Part shown: piece by piece, positions 1-9,197 of the stretch | How positions within the stretch are numbered: the stretch's first letter is position 1 | How the letters are laid out: each line of letters opens with the position of its first letter | NCBI GenBank assembly: GCA_016794785.1 | Contig: JAEUHC010000019.1 | Span: forward strand, 62,001 to 126,000 | Direction: 5' to 3' | DNA: 64,000 nt | From: Opitutaceae bacterium | Lineage (GTDB): Bacteria > Verrucomicrobiota > Verrucomicrobiia > Opitutales > Opitutaceae | Program-made: the position numbers and the translations under genes | The notes under the pieces: generated by a model | Seen by the model: only the letters and a program-made list of their open reading frames with translations | The model's database searches: none | Told to the model about the DNA's origin: nothing

Positions 1-501
1 TCCGATGAGCAAAGTTTCAAGCCGGGCTTCGGCGGCGCCGTGCTCGCCCCTTTCCAGAAACTGGGCAAAAGCACGCTCGGCGAAGGCACGGTGCTCATTC
101 CCACCTACGTCATCACTGCGCCGCAGATCTGGGGGGAGAAGGGCGGCGGCTACAAAACCATCTCCGTCGGCATCAACGCCGCCCCCGGCATGAATCTCGC
201 CTCCGCCAACGTCCTCCTGCTCACCCAGAAAGGCGCGTGGGGCGACGCCACGTTGAAGAGCCCCGCCATCAATATCAGCGAGCAGGTGGGCCAGCTCGCG
301 ATGCAGGACACGAGCCCCGGCGCGGCCAATGCGATCAGCTCCGCGCTCTCGGTGCTCACCGGGACGGGCAAGATCAGCGGGAAATCGGCCAACTACCAGT
401 TCACGATCGATCCGGCGGCGTTCGAAGCCGGCGTGTTGCTCGGCACGGGAGGGTTTCACGCCGAGGCGATGAAGATCATCGCGGCGGCGCGGAAACCTTA
501 G
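1..501 (+). CDS. hypothetical protein, C-terminal part (runs off left edge)
   Basis: The frame is open from base 1 to a TAG stop at 499-501, so at least 166 codons of a longer gene are present and its start lies outside the window. The visible part has a mixed polar and Gly/Ala-rich composition with no membrane segment and no motif I recognise. A run of short beta-like stretches (GTVLIPTYVITAPQIW, NVLLLTQKGAWG) is followed by an Ala-rich helix near the end. It converges on gpsA with a 57-bp gap. I assign no function. Coding status rests on the long open frame and a codon pattern matching the neighbours. Confidence 0.6.
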   Translation, partial: SDEQSFKPGFGGAVLAPFQKLGKSTLGEGTVLIPTYVITAPQIWGEKGGGYKTISVGINAAPGMNLASANVLLLTQKGAWGDATLKSPAINISEQVGQLAMQDTSPGAANAISSALSVLTGTGKISGKSANYQFTIDPAAFEAGVLLGTGGFHAEAMKIIAAARKP

Positions 502-558
502 CCAAGTGGGCGGCTCGCGTTGCGCGGTGGGCGGGCCGCGCCGAAGCGAGCTTCCGAT

Positions 559-1548
559 TCACTGCGCGGCGGCCGCGTGCTCGCGCTTCAACCCGCGCGA
601 CATGAGCGCGGCGAGCGCGGCGGCGGGCTTCTTGCCCTCGGCGAGAATGGCGCGCACCTCGCGGAGAATCGGGGCGTCGATCTGGCGCTGCGCGCAGAGT
701 TCGGCAAACGACTCGGTGGTCTTGTAGCCTTCGACGACCGTGCGGCGGCCGGCGAGCAGTTCGGCCACGCCCCGGCCTTCGCCGATGTGCTGGCCGAACT
801 CCCGGTTGCGGCTCCAGCCGCCGTAGCACGTCGCGACGAGGTCGCCGAAGCCGCTGAGGCCGTAGAACGTCTCCGCCCGCGCGCCGAGCGCCGTGCCCAC
901 GCGCACCATCTCGGCGAGCGCGCGGGTGAGGAGAGCGGCCTTCGTGTTGTCGCCGAGCCTGAGGCCGTCGCTGCAGCCGGCCGCGATGGCGTAGATGTTT
1001 TTCAAGCAGCCGCCGAACTCCACGCCCGGCAGGTCGTCGCTCGTGTAAACGCGGAGGGTGGGTCCGCTCAACGCGGCTTGCAGTGCCGCCGCGGCTTCGG
1101 CGTCGGTGGCGAGCACCATGGCCGAAGGATCGCCGCGGGCGACGCCGAGGGCGTTGGTCGGGCCGGCAAGCGAACCGACGGCCGCGCCAGGCAGCACGGC
1201 GGCGATGACTTCGGACGGACGCAGATGCGTGCCCACCTCGAGGCCCTTGGCGAGGCTCACGACCACGTGAGCGCCGCGCACGCGCGCGCTCGTCTCCCGC
1301 AGCGCTTGGGCGGGGCAGGCGAGCAGCACGGCGTCGGCTCCCGGCAGCACCTCCGCCAGAGCGGCCGTGATGCGGATCGAGGGCGAGAGTGCGATGCCGG
1401 GCAGGTAGTCGCGATTTTCCCGGGTAGCGGCGAGTTCGCGGGCCTGCTCAGGCCGGCGCGGCACGAGGGCGACGCCGTGGCCGGCGCGGGCAAGGTGCAA
1501 CGCCATCGCGGTGCCCCAAGCGCCTGCGCCGACGACGACGAAATTCAT
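559..1548 (-). CDS. gpsA: glycerol-3-phosphate dehydrogenase [NAD(P)+]
   Basis: GpsA reduces dihydroxyacetone phosphate to sn-glycerol-3-phosphate in the cytoplasm, supplying the backbone for phospholipids. The 329-residue protein has the family's usual length. It opens with the Rossmann motif GAGAWGT (residues 7-13), has the NRDYLP segment near 45-50 and the SLAKGLE segment (K101). The catalytic-lysine region CLKNIYAIAAG (K183) is followed by the NTKAAL and SGFGDLVATC motifs of the C-terminal helical domain. The ATG at 1548 begins directly with the Rossmann strand. It lies downstream of lysA on the same strand, 76 bp away, with an imperfect palindromic repeat in that gap, so co-transcription is uncertain. 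Confidence 0.95.
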   Translation of the reverse strand: MNFVVVGAGAWGTAMALHLARAGHGVALVPRRPEQARELAATRENRDYLPGIALSPSIRITAALAEVLPGADAVLLACPAQALRETSARVRGAHVVVSLAKGLEVGTHLRPSEVIAAVLPGAAVGSLAGPTNALGVARGDPSAMVLATDAEAAAALQAALSGPTLRVYTSDDLPGVEFGGCLKNIYAIAAGCSDGLRLGDNTKAALLTRALAEMVRVGTALGARAETFYGLSGFGDLVATCYGGWSRNREFGQHIGEGRGVAELLAGRRTVVEGYKTTESFAELCAQRQIDAPILREVRAILAEGKKPAAALAALMSRGLKREHAAAAQ

Positions 1549-1560
1549 GCAGGCCAGTTA

Positions 1561-1620
1561 AACGCCGAGATCGCGGAGGGCACGGATAAACTGTCCGCGA
1601 CCCTGCGATCTCCGCGTCTC
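1561..1620. repeat. imperfect palindromic intergenic repeat
   Basis: The gap between lysA and gpsA is almost filled by an imperfect dyad. The left arm contains ACGCCGAGATCGCGGAGGG and the right arm, read in reverse complement, contains ACGCGGAGATCGCAGGG, with TGTCCGCG and CACGGATA partly pairing near the centre. It could fold into one long hairpin in RNA. There is no T-run, so it is not a standard terminator. Its style resembles the 18-bp inverted repeat at 40478-40555. Confidence 0.55.
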
Positions 1621-1624
1621 ATTC

Positions 1625-2929
1625 CTACTTCAGAAACGCCGGCACCTTCTCCCCGGCGATCATCTGTTCGAAGGTCTCGCGGGTGTTGATGAGCTCGAAC
1701 TTGCCTTCCTTCACGAGCACCTCGGCGGCCATGCCGCGGGTGTTGTAGCGGCTGGCCATCGTGTAGCCGTAGGCGCCCGCGCTCATGAACGCGATCAGTT
1801 CGCCTTCGCCGACTTCCTGGAGCTGGCGGTCCTTGGCGAAGCAGTCGCCGCTTTCGCAGATGGGACCCACGACATCGGCCGTGAGCGCCCGGCGCGAGGA
1901 GTCGCGGTGCAGCGGCACGATCTCGTGGTAGCTTTCATACATGGCGGGGCGCACCAGATCGTTCATCGCGGCATCGACGATGAGAAAGTTTTTCCCGGCG
2001 CCGCGCTTGAGGTGCTCCACGCGCGAAAGGAGCACGCCGGAGTTGCCGACCATGAAACGGCCGTGCTCGAGGAGGATCTTCAGGCCGAGGGGCTTGAGCC
2101 GCGGCACGAGGGCCGCGCCGTAGGTCTCCGGGGTGAGCGGGCGCTGGTCGGCGGGCTGGGCGTCCCACCAGGCCTGCTGGCCGCTGGCGAGGGCGTCCTT
2201 GTAGATGATGCCCATGCCGCCGCCGATGGAGAAGTAGGTGATGCCGTATTTCGCCTTCAGCTCGGCGGCAAACGGCCCGACCTTCTCCACCGCCTCGATA
2301 AACGGCGCGACGGAGGTGAGCTGCGAGCCGATGTGCATCTGCACGCCCTTGATTTGGATGTGTGGGTATTTGGCGGCGGCCTCGTAGGCGGCGGCGGCGT
2401 GCTTCAGCGGGATGCCAAATTTGTTGTCGCTCTTGCCGGTCGTGATCTTGGCGTGGGTGTGGGCATCGACGTCCGGGTTGACGCGGATGGCGATGGGGGC
2501 CTTCACGTCCAGCTTGCCGGCGACGTGGTTGATGCGGGCGAGTTCGGGCTCGCTCTCGACGTGGAAGGAGAAAATGCCGTTCTCCAGCGCCAGCTTGATC
2601 TCGGCCTCCGTCTTGCCGACGCCGGCGAAGACGCTCGTCTTGACGTTGGCCCCCGCGGCGAGGACGCGGCGAATCTCGCCGCCGCTCACGAGATCGAAGC
2701 CCGCGCCGAGGTTCGCGAAGTGGCGGAGGATCGCGATGTTCGAGTTGGCCTTCATCGCGTAGCAGAGCTGGGCGTCGAGCCCGGAGAGCCCGCGGGCGAG
2801 CCGCTGGTAGTTGTCGGCCATCGTCGCCGCGCTGTAAACGTAGGTGGGCGTGCCGTAGAGCTTGGCGACGCCGGCGAGGTCGATGGATTCGCAATGGAGG
2901 TTGGAGCCGGAGTAGTGGAAGTGATGCAT
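1625..2929 (-). CDS. lysA: diaminopimelate decarboxylase
   Basis: LysA is the last enzyme of lysine biosynthesis, decarboxylating meso-diaminopimelate with a PLP cofactor. From the chosen ATG at 2929 the protein is 434 residues, typical of the family. It starts MHHFHYSG, a common opening for LysA. The PLP lysine is in LCYAMKANSN (K60), the HIGSQ motif lies mid-protein, and CESGDCFAKDR supplies the conserved cysteine that contributes to the partner active site in the dimer. The frame stays open 32 codons further upstream, but that extension does not look like LysA. gpsA follows on the same strand. Confidence 0.95.
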   Translation of the reverse strand: MHHFHYSGSNLHCESIDLAGVAKLYGTPTYVYSAATMADNYQRLARGLSGLDAQLCYAMKANSNIAILRHFANLGAGFDLVSGGEIRRVLAAGANVKTSVFAGVGKTEAEIKLALENGIFSFHVESEPELARINHVAGKLDVKAPIAIRVNPDVDAHTHAKITTGKSDNKFGIPLKHAAAAYEAAAKYPHIQIKGVQMHIGSQLTSVAPFIEAVEKVGPFAAELKAKYGITYFSIGGGMGIIYKDALASGQQAWWDAQPADQRPLTPETYGAALVPRLKPLGLKILLEHGRFMVGNSGVLLSRVEHLKRGAGKNFLIVDAAMNDLVRPAMYESYHEIVPLHRDSSRRALTADVVGPICESGDCFAKDRQLQEVGEGELIAFMSAGAYGYTMASRYNTRGMAAEVLVKEGKFELINTRETFEQMIAGEKVPAFLK

Positions 2930-3130
2930 GAGGATCGAAAGAGTAATACAGCCGATAATCTGGCGTGAAAGGCCGACGGTAGCGGCTTTCGGATTGAGAA
3001 AACCACCCCAAAGTGTCGTTAACAAACTGTGCTGCGCGCGCTCGCCAACTTCTGCCGTCGTTTACCCCTGCCCCGGGGCGGCCGGCCGCCGACGGCCGAG
3101 GCGTTTCAGTCCGCGCGGCTCGCGAGTTTC

Positions 3131-3283
3131 ATGGCCGGGCACAACCGCCGGCGATTCAACACCGACCTCCGTGATGCGGTGCTCCAGGGGCGCCGGACGA
3201 TGAAGCACCTCTTCCGCGCCGCGCTCCTCGGGGGCGGGGCTTGGGTGGCGGTCGAGAGTGCGCGGGCGCTCTCAGTGTTCTGA
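3131..3283 (+). CDS. possible small protein (50 aa), unrecognised
   Basis: The 398 bp between the lysA start and the AbgT gene contain one plausible small frame. It may start at ATG 3131 (50 aa), or upstream at 3029. The predicted peptide is basic at the N-terminus (MAGHNRRRF) and ends with a moderately hydrophobic segment (LFRAALLGGGAWVAV). No ribosome binding site is obvious and no family is recognised. It may equally be leader sequence for the transporter genes. Nothing else is visible in this stretch. Confidence 0.25.
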   Translation: MAGHNRRRFNTDLRDAVLQGRRTMKHLFRAALLGGGAWVAVESARALSVF

Positions 3284-3327
3284 CGCCCGGCATTGACGCC
3301 GGCCGGTGGGTTCGGCCGTAGTCGGGG

Positions 3328-4863
3328 ATGGCCGAAGCCCCGCCCCGCACTTCGCTGTTCCAGCGTTTCCTGAATCTAATCGAGCGCGTCGGCAACATCC
3401 TGCCGAATCCCGCGACGCTTTTCGCCGGCCTCGCCCTCTTGATCATTCTGCTCTCGGCCTGGCTGGGGTCGGCCGGCGTCGCCGTCGTGCATCCGGCCAA
3501 CGGCCAGACCGTCGCGATTGTGAACCTGTTCACCCTCGACGGCCTGCACCGGATGTTGGCCAACGTGGTGCCCAACTTCGTGGGGTTTCCGCCGCTCGGC
3601 ACTGTGCTCACGACGCTCATCGGCATCGCCGTGGCCGAGCGGACGGGCCTGATCGCGGCGCTGCTCCGCATGATCGTGCTGGCGGCGCCGCGGCGGCTGC
3701 TCGCGCCCATCGTGATCTTCGGCGGCATCATGTCGCATTCGGGCGGCGACGTGGGCTACGTCCTGATGATTCCGCTCGGTGCGGCAATCTTCCATACTGT
3801 CGGGCGGCACCCGCTGGCGGGGCTTGCGGCGGCTTTCGCCGGGGTGTCCGGCGGTTTCAGCGCCAACCTCCTGCTTGGCACCATCGACCCGCTGCTCGCG
3901 GGCATCACGCAGGCCTCGGCCGCGGTGGTGAAGCCCGGCGTCGTGGTCCATCCGACGGCCAACTACTATTTTCTTTTCGTCGCGACATTCCTGCTCGTGG
4001 CGGTCGGCACCTGGGTGACCGAGCGAATCGTCGAGCCGCGGCTCGGCGCCTACACGGGGGATGCGCCGCGCGAGGAACTCGCGCCGCTCACCGCGCTCGA
4101 GCGGCGCGGGTTGTGGTGGTCGCTGGCCGCCGTGCTGGCCGTCGCCGCCGTGGTGCTCGCGGGCGTTTTGCCCAAGGACGGTTTCCTGCTCGATCCCAAG
4201 AATCCCACGTTCCTCGGCTCCTATTTCATGCGGGGGATGATCTTCTTCATCTTCCTGGCGGGGCTGGCGGCGGGCCTGGGCTACGGCCTCGGCGCGCGCA
4301 CGATCCGGAGCGACCACGATGTGGTCCGCGGGATGGATGCCTCGATGGCCACGATGGCCTCCTACATCGTGATGGCGTTTTTCGCGGCGCAGTTCCTCGC
4401 GTTTTTCAACTGGTCCAACCTCGGCACCGTGCTCGCGATCAAAGGAGCCGATGGCATCAAGTCCCTCGGCCTGCAGGACAGCCCGGTGCTGCTCATGGTC
4501 GCCCTTGTGCTGCTGACCGCGCTCGTCAACCTCGTGATCGGCAGCGCCTCCGCCAAGTGGACGCTGATGGCGCCGATCTTCGTGCCGATGTTCATGCTGC
4601 TCGGCTACTCGCCGGAGCTCGTGCAAGGTTCCTACCGCGTGGGCGACAGCTGCACCAACATCATCACGCCGCTCATGCCGTATTTCCCGCTGGTGCTCAC
4701 CTTTGCCGGCCGCTACGCGAAGCACACGGGCATCGGCACGATGATTGCGACGATGCTGCCCTATTCGCTGGCGTTCATCGTCGCCTGGACCGCGATGCTG
4801 ATCGGGTGGATTGCGCTCGGTCTGCCGATGGGCCCGGGTGCCGGCCTGACGATTGCCCGCTAA
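3328..4863 (+). CDS. AbgT-family transporter, copy 1
   Basis: This is a 511-residue inner-membrane protein of the AbgT family. Members take up p-aminobenzoyl-glutamate or act as proton-driven antimetabolite exporters. The N-terminus has FQRFLNLIERVGNILPNPAT, then hydrophobic helices. The two signature stretches are present: GGFSANLLLGTIDPLLAGIT in the first half and GYSPELVQGSYRVGDSCTN in the second, the latter next to the substrate-binding re-entrant region. The first has its usual neighbour GGDVGYVLMIPL. A second, closely related gene follows after 15 bp, so the two are probably co-transcribed. The true substrate cannot be told from sequence; folate breakdown products are one option. Confidence 0.9.
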   Translation: MAEAPPRTSLFQRFLNLIERVGNILPNPATLFAGLALLIILLSAWLGSAGVAVVHPANGQTVAIVNLFTLDGLHRMLANVVPNFVGFPPLGTVLTTLIGIAVAERTGLIAALLRMIVLAAPRRLLAPIVIFGGIMSHSGGDVGYVLMIPLGAAIFHTVGRHPLAGLAAAFAGVSGGFSANLLLGTIDPLLAGITQASAAVVKPGVVVHPTANYYFLFVATFLLVAVGTWVTERIVEPRLGAYTGDAPREELAPLTALERRGLWWSLAAVLAVAAVVLAGVLPKDGFLLDPKNPTFLGSYFMRGMIFFIFLAGLAAGLGYGLGARTIRSDHDVVRGMDASMATMASYIVMAFFAAQFLAFFNWSNLGTVLAIKGADGIKSLGLQDSPVLLMVALVLLTALVNLVIGSASAKWTLMAPIFVPMFMLLGYSPELVQGSYRVGDSCTNIITPLMPYFPLVLTFAGRYAKHTGIGTMIATMLPYSLAFIVAWTAMLIGWIALGLPMGPGAGLTIAR

Positions 4864-4878
4864 GCCTGAAATTTCCCC

Positions 4879-6423
4879 ATGACCCTCCCTTCCGCCGCGG
4901 CGGCCCCGCGCTCCTGGTTCCAGCGTTTCCTCGGCCAAGTCGAACGCGCGGGCAACGCCCTGCCGCATCCGGCCACGCTCTTTGTCGGACTTGGTGTGAT
5001 TGTGGTGGTGCTCTCGTGGGTGCTGCACGCGGCCGGCGTCAGCGTGACGAATCCGGCCTCTGGCAAGGTCGTGAGCGTCGTCAACCTGCTTTCGATCGAG
5101 GGCGTGCAGCGGATGATCACGGAGGCGGTGAAGAACTTCCTCGGTTATCCGCCGCTGGGCATCTCGCTGATGTGCCTGCTGGGCCTGGGCATCGCGGAGG
5201 TGTCGGGCCTGATTGGGGCGTGCCTGCGCCTCTTTGTGCTCGCGGCGCCGCGCCGGTGGATCACGCCGATGGTGGTGTTTGCGGGCGTGATGTCGAACGC
5301 CGGGAGCGAGGTGGGCTACGTGATGCTCACGCCGCTCGCCGCCGCGCTCTACCACGCGATCGGGCGGCATCCGGTGCTGGGGCTCGCGGCGGCGTTTGCC
5401 GGCGTCTCGGGCGGCTACAGCGCCAACCTCCTGCTCGGTTCCGTCGATGCCCTGCTCGCGGGCCTGACGCAGGCGGCGGCGCAGCTAATCAACCCGCAGT
5501 ATGCGGTGGCGGCGACGGCCAACTACTACTTCATGGCGGTCTCCACATTCATGATCACCATCGTGGGGACCTGGGTGACGGAAAAAATCGTGGCGCCGCG
5601 GCTCGGCGACTACACGGGCGAGGCCCGGCGCGAGCCGCTGAACCCGCTCGAACCGCGCGAGCGCCGCGGCCTGTGGGCGGCGGCACTCGTCACCCTCGCG
5701 CTCACCGGGGCCGTGCTCTGGGGCGTGCTGCCGGAGAAAGGGTTTCTCGTCGATCCGAAGGACGGGGCGTTTGCGAAGACGGCGTTCATGCAGGGCTTGG
5801 TGACGTTCATCTTTCTCTTCGGGCTGCTACCGGGGCTGGCCTACGGGTTCGCGGCCGGGACATTCAAGAACGACCACGATGTGATGAACGGCATGACGGC
5901 GACGATGAAGACGATGGCTTCGTTCATCGTCCTGGCGTTCTTCGCGGCGCAGTTCATCTCGTATTTCAACTGGACGAACCTCGGCGTGATCACGGCGGTG
6001 AAGGGCGCGGAGTTCATCCAGCACCTGAACCTCCAGAACCAGCCGACGCTGCTGATGGTGGCGCTGGTGATCTTCGCGGCGCTGGTGAACATCCTCATCT
6101 CGAGTGCCTCGGCCAAGTGGGCGCTGCTCGCGCCGGTGTTTGTGCCGATGTTCATGCTCATCGGATATTCGCCGGAGCTGGTGCAGGGGGCGTTTCGCGT
6201 GGGCGACAGCTGCACCAACATCATCACCCCGCTGCTGAGCTACTTTCCGCTGATCCTGACGTTTGTGAACCGCTACGATCCCAAGGCCGGCATCGGGACC
6301 CTCGTCGCGACGATGCTGCCCTATTCGATCACTTTCCTGATCGCCTGGACGGCGCTGCTGATCCTGTGGATTGCGGCGGGCTGGCCGATGGGGCCGGGCG
6401 CGCCGCTCTTCCTGGCAAAGTAG
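4879..6423 (+). CDS. AbgT-family transporter, copy 2
   Basis: This 514-residue membrane protein is a paralogue of the gene just upstream and shares nearly every signature: FQRFLGQVERAGNALPHPAT, GGYSANLLLGSVDALLAGLT and GYSPELVQGAFRVGDSCTN. Divergence is spread along the whole protein, so this is an old tandem duplication rather than a recent copy. It begins with ATG 4879 after a 15-bp gap and converges on sdhB. AbgT proteins are known to work as dimers, so the pair could form homodimers or a heterodimer; that is inference only. Confidence 0.9.
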   Translation: MTLPSAAAAPRSWFQRFLGQVERAGNALPHPATLFVGLGVIVVVLSWVLHAAGVSVTNPASGKVVSVVNLLSIEGVQRMITEAVKNFLGYPPLGISLMCLLGLGIAEVSGLIGACLRLFVLAAPRRWITPMVVFAGVMSNAGSEVGYVMLTPLAAALYHAIGRHPVLGLAAAFAGVSGGYSANLLLGSVDALLAGLTQAAAQLINPQYAVAATANYYFMAVSTFMITIVGTWVTEKIVAPRLGDYTGEARREPLNPLEPRERRGLWAAALVTLALTGAVLWGVLPEKGFLVDPKDGAFAKTAFMQGLVTFIFLFGLLPGLAYGFAAGTFKNDHDVMNGMTATMKTMASFIVLAFFAAQFISYFNWTNLGVITAVKGAEFIQHLNLQNQPTLLMVALVIFAALVNILISSASAKWALLAPVFVPMFMLIGYSPELVQGAFRVGDSCTNIITPLLSYFPLILTFVNRYDPKAGIGTLVATMLPYSITFLIAWTALLILWIAAGWPMGPGAPLFLAK

Positions 6424-6433
6424 CGTGGCCCGA

Positions 6434-7246
6434 TCAGGCGCCGCCGCCGGAGGCCATCGACTCCGGCTTGAAGGCGGCGCGGACGGTGGCGCCGAGGTAG
6501 TCGCGGTTCATGCGCGCGATGAAGTCGTGCGAGATGAGCTTGGGGCATGCGGCGCTGCATTCGTATTGGTTGGTGCAGTTGCCGAAACCCTCCGCGTCCA
6601 TCGTCGAGACCATGGCGAGCACGCGCTTGTCGCGCTCCGCCTGGCCCTGCGGGAGGAGGCCGAGGTGGCCGACCTTGGCGGCGACAAAGAGCATCGCGCT
6701 GGCGTTCTTGCACGCGGCGACGCACGCGCCGCAGCCGATGCAGGTGGCGGCGTCCATCGCAAGGTCGGCGTCGGGCTTCGGCACGGGGAGGGCGTTGGCC
6801 TCGGGCGCGGAGCCGGCGCGCGCGGTGATGAAGCCGCCCGCCTGCTGGATGCGGTCGAACGCGCTGCGATCGACCACCAGATCCTTGATGATCGGAAACG
6901 CCTCGGCGCGGAACGGCTCGACGGTGATTACATCGCCATCGCGGAACGCGCGCATGTAAACCTGGCAGGTGGCCACGCCCTTGCCGGGGCCGTGAGGCTT
7001 GCCGTTGATCGTGCAGGAGCAGGTGCCGCAGATGCCTTCGCGGCAGTCATGCGCAAACGCGATGGGCTCCTCGCCCTTGAGGGTCAGATCGTCGTTCACG
7101 ACGTCGAGCATCTCGAGGAAGGACATGTTGGGATTCAGGTTGGCCGACTGGTAATCGACGAACTTGCCCGGCGCCTTCGGCCCGGCCTGGCGCCAGACAC
7201 GGAGGGTGATCGAGATGGGGGAGGTGGAATTGGCGGAAGCGACCAT
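6434..7246 (-). CDS. sdhB: succinate dehydrogenase/fumarate reductase iron-sulfur subunit
   Basis: SdhB carries electrons from the flavoprotein to the membrane quinone site. The 270-residue protein has all three cluster motifs: a plant-type 2Fe-2S site (C68, C73, C76 and C95, in CREGICGTC and ATCQ), a 4Fe-4S site in CIGCGACVAACK (C169, C172, C175, C179), and a 3Fe-4S site in CTNQYECSAACPK (C224, C230, C234). It is the last gene of sdhC-sdhA-sdhB on the minus strand, 16 bp after sdhA. The gene order and the single large membrane subunit match B-type succinate:quinone oxidoreductases, as in Bacteroidota. Confidence 0.95.
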   Translation of the reverse strand: MVASANSTSPISITLRVWRQAGPKAPGKFVDYQSANLNPNMSFLEMLDVVNDDLTLKGEEPIAFAHDCREGICGTCSCTINGKPHGPGKGVATCQVYMRAFRDGDVITVEPFRAEAFPIIKDLVVDRSAFDRIQQAGGFITARAGSAPEANALPVPKPDADLAMDAATCIGCGACVAACKNASAMLFVAAKVGHLGLLPQGQAERDKRVLAMVSTMDAEGFGNCTNQYECSAACPKLISHDFIARMNRDYLGATVRAAFKPESMASGGGA

Positions 7247-7262
7247 GATGGGTGGGGGTGGC

Positions 7263-9185
7263 TTACTTGTAGTTGCGGACGCTCATCTTCACGAACTCGT
7301 AGTTCAGCGGCTCGATGTTGCGAAGCGGGGCCTTGCCTTCGCCTTGGAATTCCCAGGCGGCGACATGGCCGAATTTTTCGTCGTCCCGCTTGCACTCGCC
7401 GTCGGGATACTGGTGCTCCTCGCGGAAGTGGCCGCCGCAGCTCTCCTCGCGGGTGAGCGCGTCGCGGCACATCAGCTCGCCGAGCTCGATGAAGTCCGCC
7501 ACGCGGCCGGCCTGCTCCAGCGACTGATTGAGGGTGTCGGCGGAGCCGGGGACGTTGACGGTGGCGTGGAACTCCTCGCGGAGCGCGGGCAGTTTTTGCA
7601 GCGCGGCCTCGAGGCCTTCCTTCGTGCGCGCCATGCCGCAGTGGTCCCACATGATCTTGCCGAGGCGCTTGTGGAAATGGCTGACGGGCTGTTTGCCCTT
7701 GGTGTCGAGGAAACGCTTGGTCGCGGCGGCGAGGCCGTCGGCGGCCGCCTTGAATTCCGCGCTGTCGATGCTCGGGCGCGCGCCGGGCTTCTGCCCCGCG
7801 AGATAGTCGCCGATGGTGTAAGGGATGACGAAGTAGCCGTCGGCTAGGCCCTGCATGAGCGCGCTGGCGCCGAGGCGGTTGGCGCCGTGGTCGGAGAAAT
7901 TGGCCTCACCCAGCACGAAGAGGCCGGGGACATTGGACATCAGGTTATAGTCCACCCAGAGGCCGCCCATCGTGTAGTGGACGGCCGGGTAGATGCGCAT
8001 CGGCTGCTGGTAGGCGCTCTCCGCGGTGATCTCGTGGTAGATGTCGAAAAGGTTGCCGTAGCGCTCGCGCACACCGGCCTCGCCGAGGCGTTTGATGGCG
8101 TCGGAGAAGTCGAGGTAAACGCCGAGGCCGGTCTCGCCGACGCCGCGGCCTTCGTCGCACATGCGCTTGGCGGCGCGGGAGGCGACGTCGCGCGGGCAGA
8201 GGTTGCCGAAGCTCGGGTAGATGCGCTCGAGGAAATAGTCGCGGTCGGCCTCGGGGATGTCGGCGGGGTTCTTTTTTGCGTCCTCCTTTTTCTTCGGCGC
8301 CCAGATGCGGCCGTCGTTGCGGAGCGACTCGGACATGAGCGTGAGCTTCGACTGGTAGTCGCCGCTCACGGGGATGCACGTCGGATGAATCTGCGTGTAG
8401 CAGGGGTTGGCCATGCACGCGCCGCGCTTGTAGGCGCGCCAGATGGCGGTCGCGTTGGACTGGCGGGCGTAGGTGGAGAGATTGAAGACGTTGCCGTAGC
8501 CGCCGGTGGCGAGGATCACGGCGTCGGCGCTGTGGCGCGTGATCGCGCCGGTGATGAGATTGCGGATGATGACGCCCTTGGCGTGTCCGCCCACGATGAC
8601 GAGATCGAGCATCTCGGAGTGAGTATGCAGCTCAACCAGCCCTGCACCGACGGTGCGGGAGAGCGCGGAGTAGGCGCCGAGGAGGAGCTGCTGGCCGGTC
8701 TGGCCGCGGGCGTAGAAGGTGCGCGAGACCTGCGCGCCGCCGAAGGAGCGGTTGGCCAGGAGCCCGCCGTATTCGCGGGCGAAGGGCACGCCCTGCGCGA
8801 CGCACTGGTCGATGATGTTGACGGAGACTTCGGCGAGGCGGTGGACGTTGGCTTCGCGGGCGCGGTAGTCGCCGCCCTTGAGCGTGTCGTAGAAGAGGCG
8901 ATGGACGCTGTCGCCGTCGTTTTGGTAATTCTTCGCGGCGTTGATGCCGCCCTGCGCGGCGATGGAGTGGGCGCGGCGCGGGCTGTCGTGAAACACGAAG
9001 CACTTCACCTTGTAGCCCATGTCGGCGAGCGACGAGGCGGCCGAGGAGCCGGCGAGTCCGGCGCCGACGACGATGACCTCGTATTTCCGCTTGTTGGCGG
9101 GGTTGACGAGCTTGATGTCCGTCTTGTGCTTGCGCCACTTGTCGGCGAGCGGGCCGGAGGGAATCTTGGGATCGAGCGTGGCCAT
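7263..9185 (-). CDS. sdhA: succinate dehydrogenase/fumarate reductase flavoprotein subunit
   Basis: SdhA oxidises succinate to fumarate using covalently bound FAD and is the catalytic subunit of complex II. The 640-residue protein opens with a Rossmann motif GAGLAGSSAASSLADMGY after about 40 residues, followed by RRAHSIAAQGGINAAKNYQ, where the histidine is the expected FAD attachment site. The HPTCIPVSGDYQSKL and VHYTMGGLWVDYN segments line the dicarboxylate site. ATG at 9185 gives a start 12 bp after the sdhC stop, consistent with one transcript. Length and motif wording fit the non-classical (Bacteroidota/Chlamydia-like) SdhA group. Confidence 0.95.
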   Translation of the reverse strand: MATLDPKIPSGPLADKWRKHKTDIKLVNPANKRKYEVIVVGAGLAGSSAASSLADMGYKVKCFVFHDSPRRAHSIAAQGGINAAKNYQNDGDSVHRLFYDTLKGGDYRAREANVHRLAEVSVNIIDQCVAQGVPFAREYGGLLANRSFGGAQVSRTFYARGQTGQQLLLGAYSALSRTVGAGLVELHTHSEMLDLVIVGGHAKGVIIRNLITGAITRHSADAVILATGGYGNVFNLSTYARQSNATAIWRAYKRGACMANPCYTQIHPTCIPVSGDYQSKLTLMSESLRNDGRIWAPKKKEDAKKNPADIPEADRDYFLERIYPSFGNLCPRDVASRAAKRMCDEGRGVGETGLGVYLDFSDAIKRLGEAGVRERYGNLFDIYHEITAESAYQQPMRIYPAVHYTMGGLWVDYNLMSNVPGLFVLGEANFSDHGANRLGASALMQGLADGYFVIPYTIGDYLAGQKPGARPSIDSAEFKAAADGLAAATKRFLDTKGKQPVSHFHKRLGKIMWDHCGMARTKEGLEAALQKLPALREEFHATVNVPGSADTLNQSLEQAGRVADFIELGELMCRDALTREESCGGHFREEHQYPDGECKRDDEKFGHVAAWEFQGEGKAPLRNIEPLNYEFVKMSVRNYK

Positions 9186-9197
9186 GGCGGGGGCGTA

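Noticed and set aside
3306..6500. A very long plus-strand open frame across both AbgT genes
   Set aside because: It is a shadow in another frame of two clear transporter genes; its translation is Arg/Gly/Ala-rich with no family features.
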